The notes beneath the pieces are model-generated. The model did no database searches. It was not told the origin of the DNA and worked only from the letters and a program-made list of their open reading frames with translations. DNA of 28,424 bases from JANMDR01 sp031376425 (GTDB taxonomy: Bacteria > Pseudomonadota > Gammaproteobacteria > Burkholderiales > Usitatibacteraceae): the NCBI GenBank assembly GCA_031376425.1, contig JANMDR010000022.1, positions 1 to 28,424 of the forward strand, given 5' to 3'. Position numbers and translations under genes: made by a program. Of the stretch, positions 21,589 through 28,424 are shown in pieces. How positions within the stretch are numbered: position 1 is the first letter of the stretch; each line of letters starts with the position of its first letter.

Positions 21589-22425
21589 TTATTCCTGCTG
21601 TTTGTACGCACGCGCACTCATCCCCACACGCGCGCTAAAGGCTCGCGATAACGCTACTTCGCTACCGTAGCCCACGTCCATGGCGATCTGTTTTAACGAC
21701 TTGCCTTGCTTAATTTTAGTCTGCGCCAAGCTAATGCGCCAGCCGGTTAAATAATCGCCCGGTGCCACCCCCACTACTTCGTGAAACGCCGCTGCAAAGG
21801 TACTACGCGACATGGCGGCTTTAGCGGCTAGCACTTCAATACTCCATGCCTGCTCTGGGTGCTCGTGCATAGCAATGATGGCGCTGCGTAGCTGCGAATG
21901 CGCTAGCCCTGCAAGCACGCCTATGTTCACCACATTTGCGGTCATAAGGTGGCGAATAAGTTGAATGATAACGACTTCAAATAGGCGATCTACCAACGCT
22001 TGCCGTCCGCATTTTGGCTCTAATGCTTCATCAAACAAAAGCGCCGTAGACTGCGCCAAACTGGGCAACTCATTTAAGGTGAGCGCGACGATAGGCGGCA
22101 ACGCGGTAGCTAAGGGATTGGTTTTACCGCCGCCAAACTTTACCGATGCGCATACCATGTCAGCACCTGTGTTTGCATCTGCAATAAAACGATGCCCAAG
22201 CGGTTGCGGATAAAACAGCACGGTGGGTTCAGTGATATATAAGTCGCCTTCATACCGATGCGTTACTCGCAATGGTCCGCGTCGCACCACGTGTAAGTAG
22301 CCAACGTCTTGCGCATCAAAATCAACAATGCCACACAGCGCGCCTGCGTGGAATAGCCGCGATGTTACAGAAAATTGCTGCAGCAAGGCATTAAGCCGAT
22401 CTTGTGAGGGCGAGGTATTTAACAT
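21589..22425 (-). CDS. AraC-family transcriptional regulator
   Basis: The protein has 278 residues. The N-terminal part is a cupin-like sensor (LHVVRRGPLRVTHRYEGDLYITEPTVLFYPQPLGHRF). The C-terminal 100 residues carry two helix-turn-helix motifs: WSIEVLAAKAAMSRSTFAAAFHEVVGVAPGDYL and SLKQIAMDVGYGSEVALSRAFSARVGMSARAYK. It is divergent from an AhpD-like gene across 137 bp holding the inverted repeat at 22485-22503, so it likely controls that gene. Confidence 0.9.
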   Translation of the reverse strand: MLNTSPSQDRLNALLQQFSVTSRLFHAGALCGIVDFDAQDVGYLHVVRRGPLRVTHRYEGDLYITEPTVLFYPQPLGHRFIADANTGADMVCASVKFGGGKTNPLATALPPIVALTLNELPSLAQSTALLFDEALEPKCGRQALVDRLFEVVIIQLIRHLMTANVVNIGVLAGLAHSQLRSAIIAMHEHPEQAWSIEVLAAKAAMSRSTFAAAFHEVVGVAPGDYLTGWRISLAQTKIKQGKSLKQIAMDVGYGSEVALSRAFSARVGMSARAYKQQE

Positions 22426-22484
22426 GGACTTAACGAGGCAGTTGACGAGGGGGTTGGACGAATAATCAAATAATACAGGTTTTT

Positions 22485-22503
22485 AATCATTATTAGTATG
22501 ATT
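22485..22503. promoter_or_regulatory. Candidate operator in the AraC/AhpD-like intergenic region
   Basis: AATCAT (22485-22490) and ATGATT (22498-22503) are inverted around 7 nt, with TATGAT available as a -10 for the plus-strand gene. It fits regulation by the divergent AraC protein or a promoter overlap. Confidence 0.4.
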
Positions 22504-22562
22504 TAAGCGTGCATAGTTCGTCTGGTGCAATATTGCACCTAACACTTAACCGGAGCATCATC

Positions 22563-23120
22563 ATGTCGAACCCAACACCCAACATCAAACCCATTCATTT
22601 TGCCAATGCCGATGCCACCACCGCAGCAACGTTGAATGCGGTAAAAGCAAAACTAGGCGTAATACCAAATATGTTTTTAACATGGGCACATTCACCTACC
22701 GCACTCAATGCCTATATGCAACTATCCGCGCTCACTGGCAACGGCACATTAAACGCAAAACAGCGCGAGCAAATTGCCTTGGCGGTAGGCGAAGAAAACG
22801 CCTGCGGCTACTGCGTTTCCGCCCATAGCATCATCGGTAATATGGTGGGTTTAACACCCGCTGAAATCGATGCCGCACGCGGCGGCATAGCCAGCAACGC
22901 GCGCGATGCTGCAATCGTAGCCCTCGCTCAAGCCATCACGCGCGAGCGCGGTCACTTGGCATCCAGCGAGGTAGCTAGCTTTAAAGCGCAGGGATTATCA
23001 GACGCTGATATTTTAGAAGTGCTGGTAAATGTAGTGCTCAATATTTACACCAACTACACCAACCATATTGCCGCGACTGAAATTGATTTTCCGGTCGTGG
23101 TGTTGAAAAAAGCAGCGTAG
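22563..23120 (+). CDS. AhpD-like carboxymuconolactone decarboxylase-family protein
   Basis: The protein has 185 residues. EENACGYCVSAHSIIGNMVGLTPAEI contains the redox CGYC and the following His of AhpD-type proteins, and SPTALNAYMQLSALTGNGTLNAKQREQIALAVG precedes it, as in the peroxidase-related family. Role: peroxide or organic peroxide defence by a CxxC thiol mechanism. Start at the ATG 22563 with a GGAGCATCATC ribosome site, not the upstream start at 22509. Confidence 0.88.
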   Translation: MSNPTPNIKPIHFANADATTAATLNAVKAKLGVIPNMFLTWAHSPTALNAYMQLSALTGNGTLNAKQREQIALAVGEENACGYCVSAHSIIGNMVGLTPAEIDAARGGIASNARDAAIVALAQAITRERGHLASSEVASFKAQGLSDADILEVLVNVVLNIYTNYTNHIAATEIDFPVVVLKKAA

Positions 23121-23136
23121 CTACTTCAGTGTAATG

Positions 23137-23171
23137 CCTTGAAGATATTCTATGTTAGAACTTCTTCAAGG
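23137..23171. terminator. Two-stage hairpin between convergent genes
   Basis: CCTTGAAG (23137-23144) pairs with CTTCAAGG (23164-23171) and inside TTCTA pairs with TAGAA around TGT, with a symmetric 3/3 internal loop. It lies 17 nt after the AhpD-like stop and before the convergent PIN gene. It may terminate both, though the T-run is weak. Confidence 0.55.
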
Positions 23172-23220
23172 TATTTGTATTAGGCCAAAAGAACAATTCG
23201 TAGCTAAGGGATTCCAGCAT

Positions 23221-23610
23221 TCACTTTTTAGCTTCAAATAGAACATTCGGCATCTTAGCTAATCCTGCATCCTGCGTGTACAGCTTTGCGCTGTGCACAT
23301 GTGCGGTTTGCCAAACAATCGCATCGCCCATCGATAATTTGTGTTTTGCTGCAGTTTTAGCCGCAGCAAATAAATCACCTGGCTCTAATTGCACCACGCG
23401 CCCTTTTTGCATTACTGAAAGCGCTTCTAAAGCCGCGTCTTCGCCGCACTGTTGCAATAACCGTTTGCTTACTTCAAACAAGGTGAGCGCAGGAACAATG
23501 AGCAAATCCGGATGTGCAAACGCGGCTTCAAAGAAACTGGCGTTGGCTTCATTACCAAACAAGGCCAACCAGCCGCAAGTATCGACAACATTTAGCCGAG
23601 TGACTGCCAT
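23221..23610 (-). CDS. vapC: PIN-domain toxin (VapC-like)
   Basis: The protein has 129 residues. NVVDTCGWLALF supplies the first acidic residue, LTLFEVSKRLLQQ the second (Glu), MGDAIVWQTAH the third (Asp) and TQDAGL the fourth, as in PIN ribonucleases. It should cut RNA, in the type II manner. It starts 2 nt after the AbrB-type antitoxin's stop. Confidence 0.85.
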   Translation of the reverse strand: MAVTRLNVVDTCGWLALFGNEANASFFEAAFAHPDLLIVPALTLFEVSKRLLQQCGEDAALEALSVMQKGRVVQLEPGDLFAAAKTAAKHKLSMGDAIVWQTAHVHSAKLYTQDAGLAKMPNVLFEAKK

Positions 23611-23612
23611 AA

Positions 23613-23819
23613 CTAGACGCGATCTGGATCGCGCACAATAGTACTGTCAACACCGAGCCATCGACCACGATAGGACAAAATGGTTTTTTCAGGCACAAAC
23701 TCAACCTTGCCGTTTTTTAACTTCACTTCCATGCGCTGACCGACGAATAAATTGAGTGCTTCCCGAATCTCTTTAGGTATAACAACTTGGAATTTTGGTG
23801 ATACGGAAACGGTAGCCAT
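23613..23819 (-). CDS. vapB: AbrB/MazE-type antitoxin (VapB-like)
   Basis: The protein has 68 residues. VSPKFQVVIPKEIREALNLFVGQRMEVKLKNGKVEFVP is the SpoVT-AbrB swapped-hairpin DNA-binding domain, followed by a short tail (GRWLGVDSTIVRDPDRV) that would bind the toxin. Antitoxin first, toxin second. The operator candidate is at 23843-23859. Confidence 0.88.
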   Translation of the reverse strand: MATVSVSPKFQVVIPKEIREALNLFVGQRMEVKLKNGKVEFVPEKTILSYRGRWLGVDSTIVRDPDRV

Positions 23820-23842
23820 GGTTTTACAGTATGGAGTGGTTG

Positions 23843-23859
23843 TACGATATTAAATCGTA
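23843..23859 (-). promoter_or_regulatory. Candidate VapB operator
   Basis: TACGAT and ATCGTA form an inverted repeat around 5 nt, 24 nt upstream of the antitoxin ATG, the expected site for autorepression by the AbrB-type protein. Confidence 0.45.
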
Positions 23860-23968
23860 GCACGAAATGATGATGCGCTGTAGTAGCACTACGCTTCACA
23901 TCAAAAAAATTTTATAATGATGCAAACTAAATCTAGTTCCTTCTCTAAACTAATAGACTGCCAATTAT

Positions 23969-24526
23969 ATGAAACCACTTACCATTACGTTAGCTATCAC
24001 AACACTGATTTTAAGCTTTCCTGCTGCTGCCGCTTTTAAATGTACTGTCGATGGCAAAACCACATATCAAGAAACACCGTGCAACGATGATGTAAAAACC
24101 CGTGGTGCGCAAAGTGTAATTAGTACTCAGTCAAACCGAGGCAGTTCATTCGGTGAAGTAACTTCTGGTGCTGAAAATAAGCGCCGCGACGGGCTCATTA
24201 AAAGTGACTTAGAACCGCGTGCGCGCGAAGCGTTTAGCGCGCTTAAAGGTGGAAAAGCGATGGCCTATCGCGATATGCTGTGCCTGCGCGCGCGGCAGTT
24301 GTTAGGCCATCCCGCAATGAAAGATTCAATAAAAAATACGGCTGCCGATTTAACCTCGCGCAGTGTAGAAATTAATGCCGTGACAAATTCGTCAAACAGT
24401 TCGGTTTCGTTTAGCACCCTACCCAATAAAGCTGCGAGCAGTAAAAACAGTAATCAATCATTTGTGCACGTACATTTTAATTGGGAAGACGGCAAGCCTT
24501 GCGTCACCCATATTGAGGCGTTTTGA
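23969..24526 (+). CDS. Exported DUF4124-like protein
   Basis: The protein has 185 residues. A Sec signal (residues 1-21, ending AAAA) is followed by FKCTVDGKTTYQETPCNDD, the DUF4124 motif with two Cys that probably pair. The middle is Ser/Asn-rich and the end (FVHVHFNWEDGKPCVTHIEAF) is unfamiliar. It precedes the paralogous membrane protein by 64 nt and may be cotranscribed. Confidence 0.8.
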   Translation: MKPLTITLAITTLILSFPAAAAFKCTVDGKTTYQETPCNDDVKTRGAQSVISTQSNRGSSFGEVTSGAENKRRDGLIKSDLEPRAREAFSALKGGKAMAYRDMLCLRARQLLGHPAMKDSIKNTAADLTSRSVEINAVTNSSNSSVSFSTLPNKAASSKNSNQSFVHVHFNWEDGKPCVTHIEAF

Positions 24527-24590
24527 AGCTTGCCTGAGCGACTCCACAAACCAGCGCGCAGCTATTAACGCGCAATAGAAAGTCTACGTA

Positions 24591-25508
24591 ATGAAGTATT
24601 TTTATTCATCACTCAATTTTTTGCTGCTATGCCTGTGCCTTGTTGCATTACCGGCTCACGCGGAAGCGCAGCTAGGGGATTTGATTATCCTCCTGCCCGT
24701 TATTGTCCTTACGGGTATCTATGAATGGTTAGTTAAATTTTACTGGTGGCTTTTCAGCGCGACTTGTGCCGCGTGGGCGTGGCGGTTGGTAACTGGCAGC
24801 AACCCGTTGTCATGGCTTTTTGGCGACGAAACGCGTGACGGTATTCTAGGCACAATATACAGGCGTCGCGCGTCTTGGATACCCTTGCACTTCACGCTCA
24901 CAATATTTTTGTTCATAGCCACGTTATGGATTGCAATCGGATTCCTGTTTAGCGCACCAAAAAAACTAACTACCCCTGTTGACTCTCCGGCGGCAGTTGC
25001 TAAAGAGACCGCTAAAAATAACGCGATAGCACTGGCCGAAAAAGCGCAGTCAGGGAGCGATTCACTGCCCTCACCGGTAGTCATTGAAGATGCGTTAGAA
25101 CCGCCCATTAATCCCGCAGGCGGTGAATGGCCGACGGTGCCCGGTTATGTATTGCCGCTATTGCCGAGCCAGCAAATGGGTGGCGCTACTATTTATATAG
25201 GAACGAGTTCTTCACGGGTGCCCCTGTACTTGAAGTTATGTGGTTTTAAATCTGGCCGATGCGAGCCTGTCCGCCACGCTTACACCACATCTTCCGATGG
25301 TTTTATTTTTAAGGATTTACCCGACGGTGCCTACGAGCTAAGCTACATCGAAACACGTGGACCGCCCTACCATTTGGGAAGAAGCCAAATCATCGTAATT
25401 CGCAATGGTGTCGCAAACAAAACGCACTGGAATCTAACGCACCCTAAACATAGGCGTAATAAAGAGAGCGGCGATGATTTTTATGCAATTTCCGTGGGGG
25501 CGTTTTGA
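24591..25508 (+). CDS. Unrecognised membrane protein, paralogue of 19235-20170
   Basis: The protein has 305 residues. N-terminal signal/helix (6-24), then LGDLIILLPVIVLTGIYEWLVKFYWWLFSATCAAWAWRLVTGSNPLSWLFGDETRDGIL, a second membrane segment near 103-122, an Ala/Lys-rich linker and a C-terminal domain with YLKLCGFKSGRCEPVRH, LPDGAYELSYIETRGP and GDDFY. It is collinear with the copy about 5 kb upstream, so the pair derives from duplication. It is followed directly by a lipoprotein gene overlapping by 4 nt. Confidence 0.72.
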   Translation: MKYFYSSLNFLLLCLCLVALPAHAEAQLGDLIILLPVIVLTGIYEWLVKFYWWLFSATCAAWAWRLVTGSNPLSWLFGDETRDGILGTIYRRRASWIPLHFTLTIFLFIATLWIAIGFLFSAPKKLTTPVDSPAAVAKETAKNNAIALAEKAQSGSDSLPSPVVIEDALEPPINPAGGEWPTVPGYVLPLLPSQQMGGATIYIGTSSSRVPLYLKLCGFKSGRCEPVRHAYTTSSDGFIFKDLPDGAYELSYIETRGPPYHLGRSQIIVIRNGVANKTHWNLTHPKHRRNKESGDDFYAISVGAF

Positions 25509-26008
25509 AACTACTATTAATTGGATTTAGCTGCCTGTTAGTCATACTGCTCGACGCTTGCACGAAGGAAGAAAAATATGTGCCTTTGGCGCAAACCGCA
25601 AACGCTACTGCTGCTACGCCAACGGTGGTACCGCGCACACCAATTACGTATGACGAACCACCAGAGGACGTGCTGCGCGATTTTATGTTTGCCCAATATG
25701 CCGCGTTAGAAGCGAACAAAGGCTTGCCCGTAACAGTGACAGCTACCGGTCAAAGCGGCGTGATACGGAGCAAACTTTACAGTGCTGCTAAAGACGAATG
25801 CCACCTTCTACGTTATGGTCCACCTGGCCAGTTTGAATGCGGCATGAATTTGATGGTCACAATGTGGTGGGATGGTAGGCGCGAACCTACCAAACCATCT
25901 GCGGATTCTAAACGCATTTACGTGATAAAAAATCTGGACGGGAAGTGGATTGATTGCAGCGTTTCAGGGAACACAAATTCGGTGTGCAGAGATGGCCTTA
26001 AACGCTAA
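25505..26008 (+). CDS. Small lipoprotein of unknown function
   Basis: The protein has 167 residues. The signal ends in ILLDAC, a lipobox-like site, so it is probably membrane-anchored. The start is TTG, overlapping the previous stop by four bases (TTGA), which implies translational coupling with the membrane protein. The mature part contains VTVTATGQSGVIRSKLYSA, MWWDGRREP and CSVSGNTNSVC; no family is recognised. Confidence 0.7.
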   Translation: MKLLLIGFSCLLVILLDACTKEEKYVPLAQTANATAATPTVVPRTPITYDEPPEDVLRDFMFAQYAALEANKGLPVTVTATGQSGVIRSKLYSAAKDECHLLRYGPPGQFECGMNLMVTMWWDGRREPTKPSADSKRIYVIKNLDGKWIDCSVSGNTNSVCRDGLKR

Positions 26009-26128
26009 TACGGCGGTCAATTGGGCGCTGTAAATGCCCTTGTTATAGTAAATACTTAACGATCGCGCGCTGGTAAATCGCTCACTCACCCGCTTCCGAC
26101 CACCGGTTTTTTGGTCTAAGAGCAAAGC

Positions 26129-26719
26129 TTATTGTGCCTCAAACTGCGTGGCATTTTTACCCTTGAATGGCGCATAAAACGCTTTAATAATTTTCATATC
26201 TGCGTCAATATCACCACTGGGATAGAGTGTCGGGCCGAGGCCAGTTAGCTTTTTTTCGTAATCCATATAAGCCATTACGATGGGTACTTTGGCCTCCAAC
26301 GCAATATAGTAAAAACCGGTTTTCCAATAGCGCACTTTGGATCTCGTCCCTTCAGGTGGGACTACCAACTGCACCGCACGGGTAGCTTGCTTAATAGCCT
26401 CAGCTGAGGCTGCGACAACGTTGTTAGACTGCTCACGATTAACGGGTATGCCACCCAGCCATTTCATGACCCCGCCAAACGGCCACTTAAAAATAGATGC
26501 CTTGCCCATCCAATAAACGTGCAACCGGAAATGGAATGCCACCATAAGCATATTGGGAAGATCCCAATTACTGGTGTGCGGCGCTGCAATCATTACAAAT
26601 TTATTAAGCCCCTGCGGGGATTCGCCGGTTAATTTCCAACCGGTAAAACGCATAAACCAGTGCGATAGAAACCGCACGATGGTATTGATAACAGGGGTAT
26701 CGAAAATGGTGGTGTGCAT
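26129..26719 (-). CDS. PlsC-like 1-acylglycerol-phosphate acyltransferase
   Basis: The protein has 196 residues. IAAPHTSNWDLPNM carries the H(X4)D catalytic motif, WMGKASIFKWPFGGVMKWLGGIPVNRE the glycerol-phosphate binding loop and VVPPEGTRSKV the PEGTR motif. It belongs to the lysophospholipid acyltransferase superfamily and acts at the membrane in phospholipid synthesis or remodelling. It stands alone and converges on the lipoprotein gene; the 120-bp gap holds no clear terminator. Confidence 0.85.
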   Translation of the reverse strand: MHTTIFDTPVINTIVRFLSHWFMRFTGWKLTGESPQGLNKFVMIAAPHTSNWDLPNMLMVAFHFRLHVYWMGKASIFKWPFGGVMKWLGGIPVNREQSNNVVAASAEAIKQATRAVQLVVPPEGTRSKVRYWKTGFYYIALEAKVPIVMAYMDYEKKLTGLGPTLYPSGDIDADMKIIKAFYAPFKGKNATQFEAQ

Positions 26720-26849
26720 GGAAGATTTTGTTGAGAGGGAAATTGGCTTTGCTGGCTTAAGCTTAGCTAGTTGTGAAAGTGTAACGGGTTTGGGTTTGCC
26801 TAGGTATTCATGGCGACGGAATTTTCACGCATATTGAAAAAAAGCAGTG

Positions 26850-26887
26850 TTGACGCGCGCAAACTGCGTGACTACAATGCTAGCATT
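26850..26887 (+). promoter_or_regulatory. FitAB-type promoter and operator
   Basis: TTGACG (26850-26855), a 17-nt spacer and TACAAT (26873-26878) form a strong sigma70 promoter. AATGCTAGCATT (26876-26887) is a perfect 12-bp palindrome overlapping the -10, a likely site for repression by the FitA-type antitoxin. Confidence 0.65.
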
Positions 26888-26908
26888 GACAGCAAATTGG
26901 AGTGTTAG

Positions 26909-27208
26909 ATGGCCACGATTACGATTCGCAATGTTGACGATACCGTCAAGGCTAAGTTAAGAATACAAGCCGCGCAACATGAATGCTCGATGGAAGAAGA
27001 AGTGCGGCGCATTTTGGCTCACGCGCTACAAAATGGCGCAACGGCAAAAGCCGCGGTCGTGCCTTTAGGCGCAAGATTGCGCCAACACTTTACAGGCGTG
27101 GGCGACTTAGTACTAACACCGCGCCGCGCGCCGCGGACGCCGCCAGATTTTTCGGCTGCTGCTTTAAAAGAGGTGTCCGCAACAAGTAAAGCGTCGATCC
27201 GTAAATGA
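26909..27208 (+). CDS. FitA-like ribbon-helix-helix antitoxin
   Basis: The protein has 99 residues. ATITIRNVDDTVKAKLRIQAAQHECSMEEEVRRILAHAL is the FitA-type ribbon-helix-helix domain (first 40 residues). The Pro/Arg/Ala-rich remainder (VLTPRRAPRTPPDF) should bind the toxin. A GGAG ribosome site lies upstream. The stop overlaps the toxin start (ATGA). Confidence 0.85.
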   Translation: MATITIRNVDDTVKAKLRIQAAQHECSMEEEVRRILAHALQNGATAKAAVVPLGARLRQHFTGVGDLVLTPRRAPRTPPDFSAAALKEVSATSKASIRK

Positions 27209-27639
27209 TCATCCTCGACACCAATGTACTGTCTGAGGTGTTGCGCGTCACCCCAGCCCCACAGGTGTTGCAATGGATGGACGCATTAGCACCAAATAGC
27301 GTTTACGTCACCAGTGTCACGCAGGCTGAGATGATGTTGGGCGTGGCCTTACTGCCTAAAGGCAAACGTCGCGACGCTTTGAGATCTCAAGTCATGAGCC
27401 TATTTGAACAACACTTCAAACACCGCTGCCTCCCCTTTGAAGCGCACGCTGCAAGTTTCTACGCCACCATCGTTGCCGACCGCCAACGCGCAGGCAAGCC
27501 GATAAGCACAGAAGATGCGCAAATTGCCGCGATTTCCTGCTGCCTTGGAGCTGCGCTGGCAACACGCAACGTCAGTGATTTTGCGGGGGTTGATGGATTG
27601 AAGGTGATAAATCCGTGGGAAGAAAAGTCCAAGTTATGA
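27205..27639 (+). CDS. FitB/VapC-type PIN-domain toxin
   Basis: The protein has 144 residues. MIILDTNVLSEVLR gives the first Asp, VTQAEMMLGVALLPKG the Glu, STEDAQIAAISC the second Asp and ATRNVSDFAG the last acidic residue. It should be a ribonuclease held by the upstream antitoxin. A downstream ORF overlaps its stop by four bases. Confidence 0.88.
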   Translation: MIILDTNVLSEVLRVTPAPQVLQWMDALAPNSVYVTSVTQAEMMLGVALLPKGKRRDALRSQVMSLFEQHFKHRCLPFEAHAASFYATIVADRQRAGKPISTEDAQIAAISCCLGAALATRNVSDFAGVDGLKVINPWEEKSKL

Positions 27640-27995
27640 ATACCTGCCCATTAATGGTCGCGCACGAAGGTAATTCAGGTGAATTTATTGCGTGGCTAGA
27701 ATTCCTTGGATTGAAAGAGCTACTGCAAAAGTATCCACTTGCGACGCTCGTAGAGTGGGGCTGGATTGAACCAGCTTACAGATTGGTTGTGCCTCGCGAA
27801 AATTTAGACTTTTCTGATGCAAGCGAAACAGCCTTTCAATCGAATGACGAGACCGCTCCGTACAAACGCTTATGGTTTTCGGAGTGGGAATTTGCGCCGG
27901 ATGTGGGAGAGCAATGGTTTTTGCACCCCAATCCCACCGAGCAATACGAAGCCGCACATTACCCAATTGACGCGCTTAAATCACAGTCCTTTTAG
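27636..27995 (+). CDS. ORF translationally coupled to the FitB-type toxin
   Basis: The protein has 119 residues. It starts at the ATG 27636, overlapping the toxin stop (ATGA), so the three genes form one transcript. A longer frame to 27615 is possible. It is acidic and aromatic-rich (LVEWGWIEPAYRLVVPRE, WFSEWEFAPDVGEQWFLHP); no family is recognised. It ends 9 nt before dispersed repeat copy B, so it may be a truncated piece of a longer protein. Confidence 0.65.
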   Translation: MNTCPLMVAHEGNSGEFIAWLEFLGLKELLQKYPLATLVEWGWIEPAYRLVVPRENLDFSDASETAFQSNDETAPYKRLWFSEWEFAPDVGEQWFLHPNPTEQYEAAHYPIDALKSQSF

Positions 27996-28003
27996 CCCTT
28001 GAA

Positions 28004-28118
28004 CCTAGAAACGGCAGTTGACCGCTAGAGTTATTCGGAGAAACCTGTTGTCATTGGTATTTCGAGATTTCTACACCGTCACCCATTGGGTGAGAGCGCT
28101 ACGCACGTTATTGCACGA
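28004..28118 (+). repeat. Dispersed repeat, copy B
   Basis: Full-length relative of copy A: CCTAGAAACGGCAGTTGACC, then ATTGGTATTTC, TTTCTAC, CCGTCAC and GCGCTACGCACG. It lies immediately downstream of the third gene of the FitAB-type operon, in the same strand sense as copy C relative to its toxin. Confidence 0.75.
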
Positions 28119-28138
28119 TTTTGAAACTCCCTAGCGGT

Positions 28139-28204
28139 GGCGCACCAGCGGTGCGCCCTTCTCCTAGCAGGGTGAAGCCTGCGTCGTCGTCGCGCCTTGC
28201 TAGG
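28139..28204. repeat. Tandem hairpins in the right flank
   Basis: A perfect 8-bp stem GGCGCACC/GGTGCGCC (28139-28157) is followed by CCTAGCA/TGCTAGG (28163-28204) enclosing CGTCGTCGT. They follow copy B and may belong to the same mobile or REP-like unit. The surrounding 28119-28424 shows no convincing gene. Confidence 0.45.
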
Positions 28205-28283
28205 AAGTCTCTCTTGGAAGTATTTACAAAGTAAATGCTTCATGACCCCTTGCGGGAAAATCGCACACTCACATGCGTTCAAC

Positions 28284-28300
28284 AAGACCTCTGCACAACC
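28284..28300 (+). mobile_element. Possible left end of an IS5-family insertion sequence
   Basis: AAGACCTCTGCACAACC resembles the GAGACCTTTGCAC-type terminal repeat of IS5-group elements. The sequence then runs as non-coding, palindrome-containing DNA to the window edge. No transposase ORF is visible before 28424, so the element, if present, lies mostly outside. Confidence 0.3.
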
Positions 28301-28424
28301 ACATAAAACCCAACGAATTTGAGCGCTAGCGCAGCGTTGAAGAATTTCTAAGTTGATTGAGCGAAATCAATGTACTTTTCGCAGTTAAATCACGCGCCTT
28401 TGCGCTTGTTAGTCGTTATTTTCT

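Noticed and set aside
1..28424. tRNA, rRNA or CRISPR array
   Set aside because: I saw no tRNA cloverleaf, rRNA-like stretch or regularly spaced direct repeats; a tRNAscan or CRISPR search would be needed to be certain.

Overview
The window looks like chromosomal DNA from a proteobacterium, most probably a betaproteobacterium. The evidence is the divergent lgt/ilvD pair, a Tat-exported HiPIP, a DUF2164 protein, a RhlE-type helicase with a long low-complexity tail, and moderate base composition. This placement is inference; there is no rRNA gene to confirm it.

Region 1 (about 1-7.5 kb) is an accessory block. It opens with the 3' end of an IS256-family transposase. An attC-like inverted repeat follows at 142-245, then about twelve small genes, all on the minus strand. 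Most of them start a few bases after a TTAGG-type box, as expected for integron cassettes. One further attC is convincing (5749-5850); others look degenerate. The cargo is typical of cassettes: a nucleotidyltransferase with an overlapping small ORF, a DUF6855-like protein, a SMI1/KNR4-like protein, small membrane proteins, a zinc-ribbon/RDD membrane protein, a ClpP/SppA-fold protease homologue, a BrnT/BrnA-like toxin-antitoxin pair and a Phd/ParE pair. Three unrelated genes carry the same roughly 55-nt sigma70-like promoter module. No integrase gene lies in the window.

Region 2 (7.5-15.5 kb) is core-like: a RhlE-type DEAD-box helicase behind a 300-nt hairpin-rich leader, an exported protein of unknown function, a MORN-repeat/C13-peptidase lipoprotein directly downstream of lgt, and divergent ilvD.

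Region 3 (15.5-26.7 kb) mixes housekeeping and accessory genes: a MazF-type toxin with an unusual partner, a PspC protein, DUF2164, a two-gene unit of a catalase-family peroxidase (lacking the usual distal His) and a HiPIP, two copies of an unrecognised membrane-protein family about 5 kb apart, a DUF3052 protein, a signal-peptide-bearing methyltransferase, a divergent AraC regulator/AhpD-like pair, an AbrB/PIN (VapBC) pair, a DUF4124 protein, a lipoprotein and a PlsC-like acyltransferase.

Region 4 (26.8-28.4 kb) holds a FitAB-type toxin-antitoxin operon with a third, translationally coupled ORF, then a dispersed repeat also found near 1.7 and 16.4 kb, strong hairpins, and possibly the edge of another insertion sequence. 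In all there are five two-gene toxin-antitoxin modules in 28 kb. The best leads for new biology are the promoter module shared by cassettes, the His-less catalase/HiPIP unit, the MORN-C13 lipoprotein and the paralogous membrane-protein pair.
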